Of a stretch of 64,000 nt of DNA, positions 41,615 to 50,290 are shown one piece after another (the stretch's first letter is position 1; each line of letters opens with the position of its first letter). This DNA comes from UBA6623 sp965217195. Its GTDB lineage: Bacteria > Acidobacteriota > Terriglobia > Bryobacterales > UBA6623. A program made the position numbers and the translations under genes. Location of the stretch: positions 992,001-1,056,000 of the forward strand of contig CBDCHL010000003.1 of the NCBI GenBank assembly GCA_965217195.1, given 5' to 3'. The notes under the pieces were generated by a model. That model was not told the DNA's origin, searched no databases, and saw only the letters and a list, made by a program, of their open reading frames with translations.

Positions 41615-43759
41615 TTACCGGCCCACCTCTTCGCCCGTGCTCTCCGGTAGAGAAAACGCCACGTAAGTGCCTCCCGAAGGTCGGCCCGACTTACCTCCGC
41701 CCGCCCCAATCACGACGAACTGGCGACCGTCGACTTCGTACATCGCGGGGGTGGCGTTGCCGCCGGCGGGCAGGGTCGTCTCCCACAACAGCTTTCCGGT
41801 GAGCTTGTCGAAGACGTGGAACTTGGCGTCGTGGTTCGTGGCGCCGATAAAGACGAGACCCCCGGCGGTGACGATGGGGCCGCCGTAGTTCTCGCTTCCC
41901 GTGTTGCGGATTCCTTGTGCAACTAACTCGGGAAACTCGCCGAAAGGAACCTTCCAGGCGATCTCGCCGGTGTCGAGGTTGATTGCATTGAGCGTCCCCC
42001 AAGGAGGTTCGACCGCCGGGTAGCCGTCCGGATCCAGGAACTTGTTGTAGCCGTCGGTCGTGTACTGCAAATCGATCGGCGAAGGGCCCGCTGTCTTAGC
42101 GGTCTCGGAATCGTCGCCGTAGAGTACGTAGTCGGCCACCGCCTTGACGGCGTCCAAGCCCAGATGCCGGAAGGCCGGCATTCGGCCGGCGCCCCTGTAA
42201 GTGAAGCGAACGAATTCGTGGCGGCTTAATTTGTCACTCGCGTCAATTAGCGAAGGAAACTCCGGCGGGCTGCCGCTGAAATCGTCCTTGTGACAGCCGG
42301 CGCAATTGCCTAGATAGAGGCTTCGACCACCGGCCTGCTCGGTCGCCGGCGGTTTCTCTACCAATCGCAGGATCCACGGCATTTCATTCGCATTGACGTA
42401 CAACAGGCCCGTTTCAGGGTCAAAAGCGGCGCCGCCCCATTCCCCACCGCCGTCATAACCGGGAAAGATCATCGTGCCGGCCGTGGAGGGAGCTGTGAAT
42501 TGGTCGCCGCTGTTGACCATCCGGAACCTTTTCAAGACGGCTTCGTGAGCTTCCGGCGTGCGGCGGGTGATCATCTCCTCGGTGAAGATCTGGCGGGCGA
42601 AGGGCGGAGGTTTCAGCGGCAGGGGCTGCTGTTTCGCAAGCACTTCGCCGTCGACCTCAGACGGGGGGACATCGCGGTACTCGATGGGGAAGAGCGGCTC
42701 GCCGGTCTCGCGATCGAAGACCCAAACATGGCCCGACTTCGCGATCTGCGCTACGGCGTCGACGAAACGGCCGTCCCGCTTGACGCGGACGAGATTGGGT
42801 GGCGCCGGGAAGTCGCGGTCCCAAACGTCATGCTTGACGTTTTGGAAGTGCCAGATGCGCTTGCCCGTCGCGGCGTCGAGCGCCAACAACGTGTTCGCGA
42901 ACAGATTGTCACCCAGCCGGTTGGCACCGTAGAAGTCAAAGGCCGCCGAGCCGGTCGGGCAGAAGACGATCCCGCGCTCGGCGTCGACGGTCATCCCGGC
43001 CCAGCTATTGGCGCCGCCGATATACTTCCAGGCGTCCTTCGGCCAAGTCTCGTAGCCGAATTCACCGGGATGGGGGATGGTATGAAAGCTCCAGCGCAGT
43101 GCGCCGGTACGGACGTCATAGGCCCGGATGTCGCCGGGCGGGGACGGCAGCGACTCGCTCAGTAAGCTGCCGAGAATCAACAGATCCTTGTAGATTACAC
43201 CGGGAGTGGCGGCGGAGATTGAGATGCGCCGCGGGTCGCGTTCAAACGCCTCACGGAGATCGACACGACCCTTCCTGCCAAATGAAGCGATAGGCCTGCC
43301 GTCAGCGGCGTTCAGGGTATAGAGAAAGTGACGCGCTGTGAAAAGGATGCGCTGGTCGTCGCCGTCTTCCCAATAGACCAGGCCGCGATTACGGCGTTGG
43401 ACGGCGACTCCGTCCTGGTTTGGGTCAAAGCTCCAAATCGGTTCGCCCGTCGCCGCATTCAAAGCGAAAACACGGAGCTTGGGACTCGTGGCATAGAGAA
43501 CACCGTCGACAACGATGGGGTTGCATTGCATCTCCGAGCCGTCGAAGACGTCGCCGGTATCGTAGGTCCACGCGACTGCGAGTTGCGCGACATTGCCGCG
43601 GTTGATCTGATCAAGCGTCGAGTAGCGCAGGTTTTCGGGTCCGCCGCCGTATGCTTCCCATCCTCGATACCCGCTTTCGGGGACGGCCCGGTGCTGTCCG
43701 CAGGAACTTGTGAGGAACAGCAGGATAAACAAGCCCGCAGAGGCGCGCACACTGTTCAT
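41615..43759 (-). CDS. PQQ-dependent dehydrogenase lipoprotein with internal cytochrome c domain
   Basis: A 714-residue quinoprotein. It starts with a lipoprotein signal (lipidation Cys20 in LTSSCG). The beta-propeller shows WEAYGGGPENLRYSTLDQIN at the start and repeated AxxGxxxW strands (ALNAATGEPIWSF, ALDAATGKRIWHF and others). GKSGRPSGGTYVAF lies at the end. A haem c motif CAGCH (Cys486, Cys489, His490) sits inside the propeller sequence, so this is a quinohaemoprotein that passes electrons from an alcohol or sugar to a periplasmic acceptor. The substrate is unknown. The ATG at 43759 has GGAGG seven bases upstream; the longer open frame is not coding. Divergent from a 36-residue ORF. Confidence 0.92.
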   Translation of the reverse strand: MNSVRASAGLFILLFLTSSCGQHRAVPESGYRGWEAYGGGPENLRYSTLDQINRGNVAQLAVAWTYDTGDVFDGSEMQCNPIVVDGVLYATSPKLRVFALNAATGEPIWSFDPNQDGVAVQRRNRGLVYWEDGDDQRILFTARHFLYTLNAADGRPIASFGRKGRVDLREAFERDPRRISISAATPGVIYKDLLILGSLLSESLPSPPGDIRAYDVRTGALRWSFHTIPHPGEFGYETWPKDAWKYIGGANSWAGMTVDAERGIVFCPTGSAAFDFYGANRLGDNLFANTLLALDAATGKRIWHFQNVKHDVWDRDFPAPPNLVRVKRDGRFVDAVAQIAKSGHVWVFDRETGEPLFPIEYRDVPPSEVDGEVLAKQQPLPLKPPPFARQIFTEEMITRRTPEAHEAVLKRFRMVNSGDQFTAPSTAGTMIFPGYDGGGEWGGAAFDPETGLLYVNANEMPWILRLVEKPPATEQAGGRSLYLGNCAGCHKDDFSGSPPEFPSLIDASDKLSRHEFVRFTYRGAGRMPAFRHLGLDAVKAVADYVLYGDDSETAKTAGPSPIDLQYTTDGYNKFLDPDGYPAVEPPWGTLNAINLDTGEIAWKVPFGEFPELVAQGIRNTGSENYGGPIVTAGGLVFIGATNHDAKFHVFDKLTGKLLWETTLPAGGNATPAMYEVDGRQFVVIGAGGGKSGRPSGGTYVAFSLPESTGEEVGR

Positions 43760-43902
43760 GCCGCCTCCAGTCTCGCACAGGCATGGTGTCGTCATTGACG
43801 TTCCTCTGAGAGCGGCCGAGCCCGGTAGCCTGTAATCGTAAAAGTAAACTGTAACTTTGGGAGGTGGTGGAGCGACTTCTTTAGTGAGGAGTAAAAAAAC
43901 CA

Positions 43903-44013
43903 ATGTTTGAAACGAGCGTACAGGAAAAGGATCACGCAGCGAGATACGGCGTCGCAGGCGGTGTAATCGCGCTACTGTGCTTGCTGGCGGCGGGCTACCT
44001 GGCAATTGTCTGA
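43903..44013 (+). CDS. 36-residue single-TM miniprotein
   Basis: The ATG at 43903 lies after GAGGAG. The product starts MFETSVQEKDHAARYG and is followed by one transmembrane helix (VAGGVIALLCLLAAGYLAIV). It is divergent from the PQQ dehydrogenase gene, 143 bases away. I know no family for it. The amphipathic lead plus helix and the fair ribosome-binding site support translation. Its role may be linked to the neighbouring periplasmic electron-transfer protein, but that is speculation. Confidence 0.45.
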   Translation: MFETSVQEKDHAARYGVAGGVIALLCLLAAGYLAIV

Positions 44014-44288
44014 ACGTTGGCAGGCTCGGGAGTTGAGCACAACCGAGAAGATTCCTTCAGAAACCGCCCCGGCTTCATGGTGGAAGTTTACATAAGGCTG
44101 GGGATCGACCTACCGTTTGATGCTGTCCCCGGTCTTCCGGGATGACAAGCAACCACATTAGCCCGGGCTCGTGGGTTCAAATCGGCCGGTGGAGTGTGCG
44201 CCGCGATCTCGGTCATGGCATAATCGGTTGTCGAAATAGAGGCGGCACCGAGTGTGATGGTTCGAGCTGTCTTGCGGGAGGAGAGGGA

Positions 44289-45128
44289 ATGAAGTTTGGC
44301 GTCAACACGATGATCTGGTCCGGGGCAATCGATGATTCGATCCCCATGGAGGCGATCAAGAATGCCGCCGTGGACGTGATCGAGGTGCCGGCATTCAGCG
44401 CATCGGACGTTCCTGTCGAATCTCTCAAGAAATCGCTCGATGAGTTCGGGCTGGAATGCACTTTCTGCTCGGTTAACCCTCCGGGCAAGAATCCAATCAG
44501 CGACGATGAGGCGGTCCGCGCCGAGACGGTCGAGCACTGGAAGGCGCTGATCCATAAGGCGGCCGAGGTCGGCGCCGAGCTGATCGCGGGGCCGACCTAT
44601 GCGCCGGTCGGATTTCTCCCCGGACGGCGACGCAATGAAGAGGAGTGGAAATGGGGCGTGGATTTCCACCAGCAGCTTGCCCCGCTGCTGGAGGAGTCGG
44701 CCATTCAGTTGGCCATCGAGCCTCTTAACCGCTTCGAAACCTACTTCCTTAACACGGTCGACGACGCTGTTCGATTTGTCGAGGAAGTCGGCAGTTCTAA
44801 CATCGGCATCCTGGTGGATACATTCCACTCGAATATTGAAGAGAAAGACGTCCCCGGGGCGTACCGCGCTTGCGGCAAGCATCTTAAGCACGTCCACACC
44901 TGTGAAAACGACCGCGGCGTCCCCGGCACCGGACACACCGACTGGGTGGGTGTGCTGACGACGCTCAAGGAAATGGGCTACGACGAACGGCTGACGATCG
45001 AATCGTTCAACTCGACGATTCCCGAACTCGCGGCCGCAACGGCCATCTGGCGTGATCTGGCGCCGGCGCTCGACGACATCGCCTTTGAAGGGACGAAGTT
45101 CGTCCGCGAACAGTGGGCCGCGCTCTAG
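44289..45128 (+). CDS. Sugar phosphate isomerase/epimerase family protein
   Basis: A 279-residue TIM-barrel protein of the xylose-isomerase-like superfamily, in the group of D-tagatose 3-epimerases and related enzymes. Metal-binding residues are visible: Glu in AIEPLNRFE, Asp-His in ILVDTFHSN, His in KHVHTCENDRG, and Glu in LTIESF. PGTGHTDW carries another conserved His-Asp. It probably epimerises a ketose or a related polyol. GGAGGAGAGGGA precedes the ATG at 44289, giving a strong start. It is 19 bases from the lipid kinase gene and likely co-transcribed. Confidence 0.85.
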   Translation: MKFGVNTMIWSGAIDDSIPMEAIKNAAVDVIEVPAFSASDVPVESLKKSLDEFGLECTFCSVNPPGKNPISDDEAVRAETVEHWKALIHKAAEVGAELIAGPTYAPVGFLPGRRRNEEEWKWGVDFHQQLAPLLEESAIQLAIEPLNRFETYFLNTVDDAVRFVEEVGSSNIGILVDTFHSNIEEKDVPGAYRACGKHLKHVHTCENDRGVPGTGHTDWVGVLTTLKEMGYDERLTIESFNSTIPELAAATAIWRDLAPALDDIAFEGTKFVREQWAAL

Positions 45129-45147
45129 CCGTTCGCTCGGCCCGGTC

Positions 45148-46122
45148 ATGCCTTCGAAAGCAGCCGTCATTCTCAACCCGCGGGCCGCCGGGGGACGAAC
45201 CGCCAAGCAACTCCCCCGCATCGAGCAGGAACTCAACCGACGGCTCGACCGTCCGGTGGAAGTGCTGCTCACCGAGCACCCGGGCCACGCGGCCGAGTTG
45301 ACGAAACATGCTTTGCGGGACGGCTGCGATCTCATCGTCGCGGTCGGCGGCGACGGCACGGCCAATGAGGTTGTCAACGGTTGGTTCACCGAGGACCACC
45401 TTCCTATTCACCCCGAAGCGCGGCTGGGGTTCATTCCCATGGGCACCGGCGGCGACCTACGACGGACGCTCGAGACTCCCCACGATATCAGCGAGGCTGC
45501 CGACGTCATCGTGCATGGACGACCGTGGACAATCGACGTGGGGAGAGCATTGCTTGTCTCCGAAGGGGGCACGCCCGTCAGCCGCTATTTCGTCAACCTC
45601 GTGAGCTTCGGCATGGGCGGAGATGTTTCGGTGCGGGCCAAGAACTTCCTCAGCGATCTCAGCGGCAAGGCGGCCTTCCTCTACGCCACGGTGGCGGTGT
45701 TCCTTACTTATCGCGGCAAGCGGGTGCGGCTGACACTGGACGGTCGACCGTTGCCCGAGGAGCTGCTCGTTACCAACGTCGCGGTGGGCAACGGGCGCTA
45801 TCACGGCGGTGGCATGCACCCCTGCCCGCGGGCGGTGATGGATGACGGACTGCTCGAAGTCACAACGATTCGGCAGCTGACAACCTTTGAGTTCATTCGC
45901 GACCTGCCGGTGCTCTACTCCGACGATGTCTACCGGCACCCCAAGGTCGATCACTATCACGCGACGAAGCTTCGCGCCGAATCGGAGGACGTTACGAGAG
46001 TCGAGGTTGACGGCGAAGCGTTGGGGAGATTACCGCTTGAGATCGAGCTGCTGCCTTCGCGGCTGCCGGTTTTGGTTTCGGCGGACGACCCTCCGGCTGC
46101 CGGCGGCAAGTCTATTGCTTGA
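45148..46122 (+). CDS. Diacylglycerol kinase-type lipid kinase (YegS-like)
   Basis: A 324-residue lipid kinase of the diacylglycerol/sphingosine kinase fold. Motifs: AAVILNPRAAGGRTAKQ at the start, LIVAVGGDGTANEVVNGWF (GGDGT nucleotide site), LGFIPMGTGGDLRRTL, and YFVNLVSFGMGGDVS with a conserved Gly-rich turn. The C-terminal domain is a beta sandwich with VEVDGEALGRLPLEI. It phosphorylates a diacylglycerol or a similar lipid at the membrane. The start is the ATG at 45148. It ends just before a repeat A copy. Confidence 0.92.
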   Translation: MPSKAAVILNPRAAGGRTAKQLPRIEQELNRRLDRPVEVLLTEHPGHAAELTKHALRDGCDLIVAVGGDGTANEVVNGWFTEDHLPIHPEARLGFIPMGTGGDLRRTLETPHDISEAADVIVHGRPWTIDVGRALLVSEGGTPVSRYFVNLVSFGMGGDVSVRAKNFLSDLSGKAAFLYATVAVFLTYRGKRVRLTLDGRPLPEELLVTNVAVGNGRYHGGGMHPCPRAVMDDGLLEVTTIRQLTTFEFIRDLPVLYSDDVYRHPKVDHYHATKLRAESEDVTRVEVDGEALGRLPLEIELLPSRLPVLVSADDPPAAGGKSIA

Positions 46123-46140
46123 TTTTGGGCGGGCCCGGAA

Positions 46141-46225
46141 CGGAAAGACATGTCGCCAGGAGTGGCGACACGGCACGAAAGAATGCGTGCGCCACGTCGG
46201 GGTTTGTGTCGAGGGCGGCATCGCG
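46141..46225 (+). repeat. Dispersed double-hairpin repeat A, copy 2
   Basis: First hairpin TGTCGCCA GGAG TGGCGACA (46151-46170) is perfect. The second stem is GCACG/CGTGC with a changed loop. The tail is more diverged than in copies 1 and 3. It follows the lipid kinase gene by 18 bases. Confidence 0.75.
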
Positions 46226-46662
46226 TAGAGCGTGGAGTCTGTTGGAGGAGACACCCCGGGCGTCACGTAGAATGTGGTTGGTCGACGGAGCCGTCGATGG
46301 TTTTGGCAGTGTTGACTCGCTGTTTGTCGGGTGGTTGATTTCCTTTCTTGGGGTCGGCTAGAGGCTTTGGGGCCGTGGGTGAAGGCCGCAGGTCTCTTTG
46401 AGCCCTGCGCTACGCAAGACGGGCGACGTGGTACGCGAGGCCGGGAAGTAGCGATAGCAGCTCTGAGCGCGGGCTGAGGAGCCAAGGGTTACTCCGGCCG
46501 GGACAGCAGGGCCGCGGGTAAGGCGCAAATCCTTCGTTATCTACTGTTTTCGCCCAGGCTTGTCGCGGGGGTCCCGCCGGTTTTCCCTTCGACAACGGCG
46601 TGATAGACTTGCGGTATAGGCTTTGGGGACAACGCTGTTTGGAAAGAATTGGAAGAGTAGGC
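46226..46662. other. Intergenic region with repeat D copy 2
   Basis: No coding frame of quality. It contains repeat D at 46382-46416. Otherwise nothing recognised. Confidence 0.4.
46382..46416 (+). repeat. Dispersed repeat D, copy 2
   Basis: 35 bases starting AAGGCCGCAGG and ending CTACGCA, matching the reverse complement of 9578-9612 apart from one base. Confidence 0.6.
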
Positions 46663-46899
46663 ATGAAGAAAACAAACCACTTGGTCGGACCGACGCTGTT
46701 GCTTCTGGTGTTGGTATTGGCGTCCCCGCAGCCGCTCGCCGCCTACATCGATCCCGGGTCGGGGAGCTATCTATTGCAAATCCTCGTCGCCGGTTTGCTG
46801 GGCGCTTCGTTTGCGGTGAAGCGTTTTTGGGGCAACATCGTCGCGGTCTTCCGCCGCTCCGAGTCCTCGGACGAAGATAACCCGTCTTCCTCCGAATAA
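46663..46899 (+). CDS. Small membrane protein preceding a NoeA-like methyltransferase
   Basis: A 78-residue protein: signal or first helix (about residues 8-26, TLLLLVLVLASPQPLAA), then YIDPGSGSYLLQILVAGLLG with a second hydrophobic helix, then a basic region (KRFWGNIV) and an acidic tail. I have seen the YIDPGSGSxxLQ pattern in small proteins next to glycan-modifying enzymes. It starts 8 bases before the next gene, so the two are probably coupled. GGAAGAG precedes the ATG at 46663. Confidence 0.65.
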   Translation: MKKTNHLVGPTLLLLVLVLASPQPLAAYIDPGSGSYLLQILVAGLLGASFAVKRFWGNIVAVFRRSESSDEDNPSSSE

Positions 46900-46907
46900 G
46901 TTCTCTC

Positions 46908-48287
46908 ATGCCGGAAGGTTCCGAGCGTAGAGTCGCGGGTTCGTTTCGCGACCCCAGCGGATTTGTGTTCGAGCGAGACGGTGTCCTCCGCCGTCAAGTC
47001 AACCGGGGCTATCAAGCTCACTATGACCGCCTGATGAGTTCGGGCTTGTACGACAAGCTCGTTGGGAACGGTTTGCTCGTCGCCCACGAGGAGGAGCCCG
47101 CGGGCGAGGCTCCCGGGGCCTACAAGCGGATCCGGCCCGAGCGCGTGCCCTTCATCTCCTACCCCTACGAGTGGTGTTTTAGTCAACTGCAAGACGCGGC
47201 GTTGGCCACGCTGCGAATTCAGAAAACCGCGCTCGATTTCGGCATGACGCTGAAAGATGCGAGTGCCTACAACTTGCAGTACTTCGAAGGGCGTTGGGTG
47301 CTGATCGACACGCTGTCGTTTGAGACATACGCAGAGGGAGAGCCGTGGGCGGCCTACGGCCAGTATTGCCGCCATTTTTTGGCGCCTCTGACGCTGATGG
47401 CAACGCGGGACTATCGGCTTTCGTCGTTGCTCAAGCATCATATCGACGGGCTGCCGCTTGACCTGGTCGCGTCGTTGTTGCCGGCCCGGACGCGTCTGAA
47501 ACCGTCGCTGCTAATTCACCTGCATTTGCACGCCCGTAGCCAAAGCAGACATGCGGAGGCTCAGATCAAGCCCGGGGCCCATAAGAAGATGTCGAAGCTT
47601 GGGTTGATGGGCCTGATCGACAGCTTGGAATCAGGGACGAAGTCGCTCAGTTGGAAGTCACACAGTGATGTGTGGGCTCACTATTACGCCGAGACCAACT
47701 ATAGCGACGACGCTTTTGAAGCCAAGAAGCAGTTGGTGACGGAATTCCTCGATCAAGCGGCAGCGGCCGATGTTTGGGATCTCGGCGCCAATGTCGGCCT
47801 ATTCTCGCGTCTGGCCGAGGAAAGGGGCATTCGCACGGTTTCGCTCGATTTCGACCCGGCCTCGGTCGAGGCGAACTATTTGGAATGCCGTAAGGAAGGA
47901 CGTAAGCTGGTTCTGCCGCTGGTGATGGACCTGGTCAATCCCAGTCCGCGTCTTGGTTGGGCCGGTGCGGAGCGCGAATCGCTTGCGGACCGCGGACCGG
48001 CGGATCTCGCGATGGCCCTGGCACTGATCCATCATCTCGTGATCGCGAATAACGTCCCACTCGTGGACGCGGCGCGCTATTTTGCGAGACTGGGGCGCAA
48101 GTTGATCATCGAGTTTGTGCCGAAGTCGGATTCGCAGGTTCGGCGGTTGCTGGCGTCGCGGGTCGATATCTTTCCCGATTACACTCAAGAGGGCTTCGAA
48201 CAAGCGTTCCGAGGATGCTTCGGGATTGAGCGGAGGGAGCCGATTCGCGGGTCGGAGCGGCGGCTGTATCTCATGCGCGCGCTTTAA
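46908..48287 (+). CDS. NoeA-like SAM-dependent methyltransferase
   Basis: A 459-residue protein. The N-terminal half (FERDGVLRRQVNRGYQAHYD to TLSFETYAEGEPWAAYGQYC) resembles the nodulation protein NoeA type. It includes LKDASAYNLQYFEGRWVLID, a kinase-like segment (KDAsxxN, LID) of unclear activity. The C-terminal half has a methyltransferase fold, DVWDLGANVGLFSRLAEERG, then SLDFDPASVEANY, and ALALIHHLVIANNVP. It may recognise and methylate a glycan or glycolipid. Co-oriented and tightly spaced with the preceding small membrane protein. Confidence in the family is moderate. Confidence 0.75.
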   Translation: MPEGSERRVAGSFRDPSGFVFERDGVLRRQVNRGYQAHYDRLMSSGLYDKLVGNGLLVAHEEEPAGEAPGAYKRIRPERVPFISYPYEWCFSQLQDAALATLRIQKTALDFGMTLKDASAYNLQYFEGRWVLIDTLSFETYAEGEPWAAYGQYCRHFLAPLTLMATRDYRLSSLLKHHIDGLPLDLVASLLPARTRLKPSLLIHLHLHARSQSRHAEAQIKPGAHKKMSKLGLMGLIDSLESGTKSLSWKSHSDVWAHYYAETNYSDDAFEAKKQLVTEFLDQAAAADVWDLGANVGLFSRLAEERGIRTVSLDFDPASVEANYLECRKEGRKLVLPLVMDLVNPSPRLGWAGAERESLADRGPADLAMALALIHHLVIANNVPLVDAARYFARLGRKLIIEFVPKSDSQVRRLLASRVDIFPDYTQEGFEQAFRGCFGIERREPIRGSERRLYLMRAL

Positions 48288-48336
48288 GCGGCCGCGGCCG
48301 GCGCGGTTGTTTCGCGGTCGCGCCGCCGGCTCGCGG

Positions 48337-48438
48337 GTTTCGGAGCAGAGATGTCGCCAGGAGTGGCGACACGGCACGCTGAAAGCGTGCGCCACATGGG
48401 GCTTCGGTATCGAGGAGATTCCGGGCCTATTTTCGGAA
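48337..48438 (+). repeat. Dispersed double-hairpin repeat A, copy 3
   Basis: Both hairpins are perfect here: TGTCGCCA GGAG TGGCGACA and GCACGCT GAA AGCGTGC. Then GGGGCTTCGGTATCGAGGAG. Directly after it, the sequence GACTCCGTTTTTATGAATTC resembles the stretch that comes just before copy 1 (33012-33050), so a second module travels with this repeat. Confidence 0.8.
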
Positions 48439-48845
48439 GACTCCGTTTTTATGAATTCGCGGATGCATAATACCACCATGAAAATGGGCGTCGACAGGTC
48501 GAACGTCAGGCGGGAGTTTCCTGGCGCCCTTTCAGGGCTCTAGTTCGTTTTGGTTCCCAACCTGGGGTTCAGCCTTCGGCTCCACCCCCGGCTATATTCC
48601 TGCCGCCGCTTCGCGGCCGAGGTCGAAACAAGCCAAGGCCGCGATTCCTATGAGCAAGTACTTCGGCAGACGTTTCATTCCAGGCTCATGACCGTTTTGG
48701 GCGCCTCATCTTAAGGCTGTTCAGAGTACTTTGTCAGGTATAGTAACGTAGGACATTGGTATTAGGGAACCATTTACACCGATAGCTCGCCCGGCCTACT
48801 ATTACGCTCGTAGCGGTTTGTCCGCGATCTTGCGAGGTGGCGCCG
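48439..48845. other. Intergenic region before the kinase gene
   Basis: No convincing ORF. A TATAGT at 48739-48744 might be a -10 box for the kinase gene. Nothing else is recognised. Confidence 0.3.
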
Positions 48846-50150
48846 ATGAGTGGCAGTATCGGGAACGTACAGGCCATGAAGTTCGAGGTTGGGCAGACGG
48901 TTGGGGGCTACGAATTTCTGGACCTGCTCGATAGCTCGCCGACGGGCGTGACCTACAAGGTTCGCAACGTTCTGGTGAAACGCCTCGAACTGCTCAAGAT
49001 CCTTCCCAGAGAACTGCAGGAAGATCAAAAACGGGTCGACCGGTTTTTGCGGGAAGTCAATATTCGCGCTCGGCTAACTCACGCGAATATCGTCGGTTTC
49101 TACAATGCAATGCCGCTTGACGACCAGTTGGTGATGACCACCGAATTGGTCGAGGGGCCGACGCTCGAGGATGTGATCTCGCGCGGCCCGATTCCGCTAA
49201 AAGAGAGCGTCGACTATGTTTGTCAGGCCCTCTCCGCGCTGGTTTACGCGCATGCGCAAGGCGTTGTCCATCGTGACATTCGGCCTGCAAGCATGATCAT
49301 CACCTCGTCGGGGAAGCTGAAACTGGGTGACTTCGGACTTGCCAAGATGTACGCCGATCCGCAACTCACGCAACCGGGAACAGTCCTTGGCACGGTGTAC
49401 TATTCGGCGCCGGAGCAGATCAAGGGCCGGACGGACCTGGACGAGCGGGTGGATGTTTACTCCATGGGCGTGGTGCTTTATGAGTTACTGGCGGGACAGA
49501 AACCATTCGCATCGAAGAGCCATTTTGAGGTGATGCAAGCGCATGTGCAGACGCCGCCGACGCCGCCGAACGAACTGCAAGAAGCGCTGTCGAGCGACTT
49601 GAGCGACGTCGTCGTTAAGGCGCTTGCCAAGGAGCCTGAGGGGCGGTTCTCCTCCGCGATGAAATTCCGGTCGGTGCTGCAAACAGTGCCGCTGACGCTT
49701 GTCGAGGAGCGAGAGCAACAGATCGCCGCAATGGGTCGGCCACAAGATCCGCCGCCCCCTCCCGCCGAAGTTCCCGTCGATGTGCCGGAAGCTTTCGCGG
49801 CAGGGGAACCTTCGAATTTCGGCTCCGAGGCTCGGACTCCCGCGCCTCTTGAACCGCAGGCGCACCACGGATTGGATTTGGGGGTCGCGCCCGTTGCTTC
49901 GGCTCCGCCATCGGGCGACTTGCAGGCACAACGGCCTTCGGCCGTGGATCAATCCACTATGGAACTCCAACAGATGCGCAAGGTGGCCGGAGCGGACGCA
50001 GCGCGGAAGCTTCCGGAGTTGTCTCCGGATCTCGACGAACGGCGCGCTCCCAAACCGCAGGGTGACACGGATATTCTTCTCATTGCTGCGGTTACGTTCG
50101 TGGGCGTGGCGCTGCTGTTTTTTGCTTTCCTGACGCTGGTGGAGCAATAG
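48846..50150 (+). CDS. Serine/threonine protein kinase-like protein with atypical catalytic loop
   Basis: A 434-residue Pkn-type protein. The kinase domain spans about residues 20-285: ATP-site Lys51 in LELLKILP, the catalytic loop HRDIRPAS at 142-149, LGDFGLAK with the DFG aspartate, and TVYYSAPEQIKGRTDLDERVDV. It departs from the canonical HRDxKPxN: Lys is Arg146, and the metal-binding Asn is Ser149. The Gly-rich loop is also weak (LLDSSPTGVTYKV). Catalysis may be reduced or lost. A Pro-rich linker of about 120 residues follows, and then a C-terminal membrane helix (LLIAAVTFVGVALLFFAF). Start: the ATG at 48846 with GAGGT nearby. Confidence 0.82.
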   Translation: MSGSIGNVQAMKFEVGQTVGGYEFLDLLDSSPTGVTYKVRNVLVKRLELLKILPRELQEDQKRVDRFLREVNIRARLTHANIVGFYNAMPLDDQLVMTTELVEGPTLEDVISRGPIPLKESVDYVCQALSALVYAHAQGVVHRDIRPASMIITSSGKLKLGDFGLAKMYADPQLTQPGTVLGTVYYSAPEQIKGRTDLDERVDVYSMGVVLYELLAGQKPFASKSHFEVMQAHVQTPPTPPNELQEALSSDLSDVVVKALAKEPEGRFSSAMKFRSVLQTVPLTLVEEREQQIAAMGRPQDPPPPPAEVPVDVPEAFAAGEPSNFGSEARTPAPLEPQAHHGLDLGVAPVASAPPSGDLQAQRPSAVDQSTMELQQMRKVAGADAARKLPELSPDLDERRAPKPQGDTDILLIAAVTFVGVALLFFAFLTLVEQ

Positions 50151-50199
50151 GCGGCCCGCTCTTCGCCGGCCGACTTCATTTTCTGGTCATCAGGTAGTT

Positions 50200-50272
50200 G
50201 GCGGAGCAGAGAGTGCGTGCGCCACGTCGCGGGCTTCGGCATCGAGGAGATTCCAGCCGATTTTGGACGACG
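50200..50272 (+). repeat. Dispersed double-hairpin repeat A, partial copy 4
   Basis: It starts GGCGGAGCAGAGAG and then goes directly to GTGCGTGCGCCACGTC and GGGCTTCGGCATCGAGGAG, so the first hairpin is missing. It looks like a deletion derivative of copies 1 and 3. Confidence 0.7.
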
Positions 50273-50290
50273 TTCCACAGCGAGATGTGT

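Noticed and set aside
44140..44180. A GGGTTCAAATC stretch that looks like a tRNA T-arm
   Set aside because: The rest of the cloverleaf does not form. No acceptor or anticodon arm is visible on either side.
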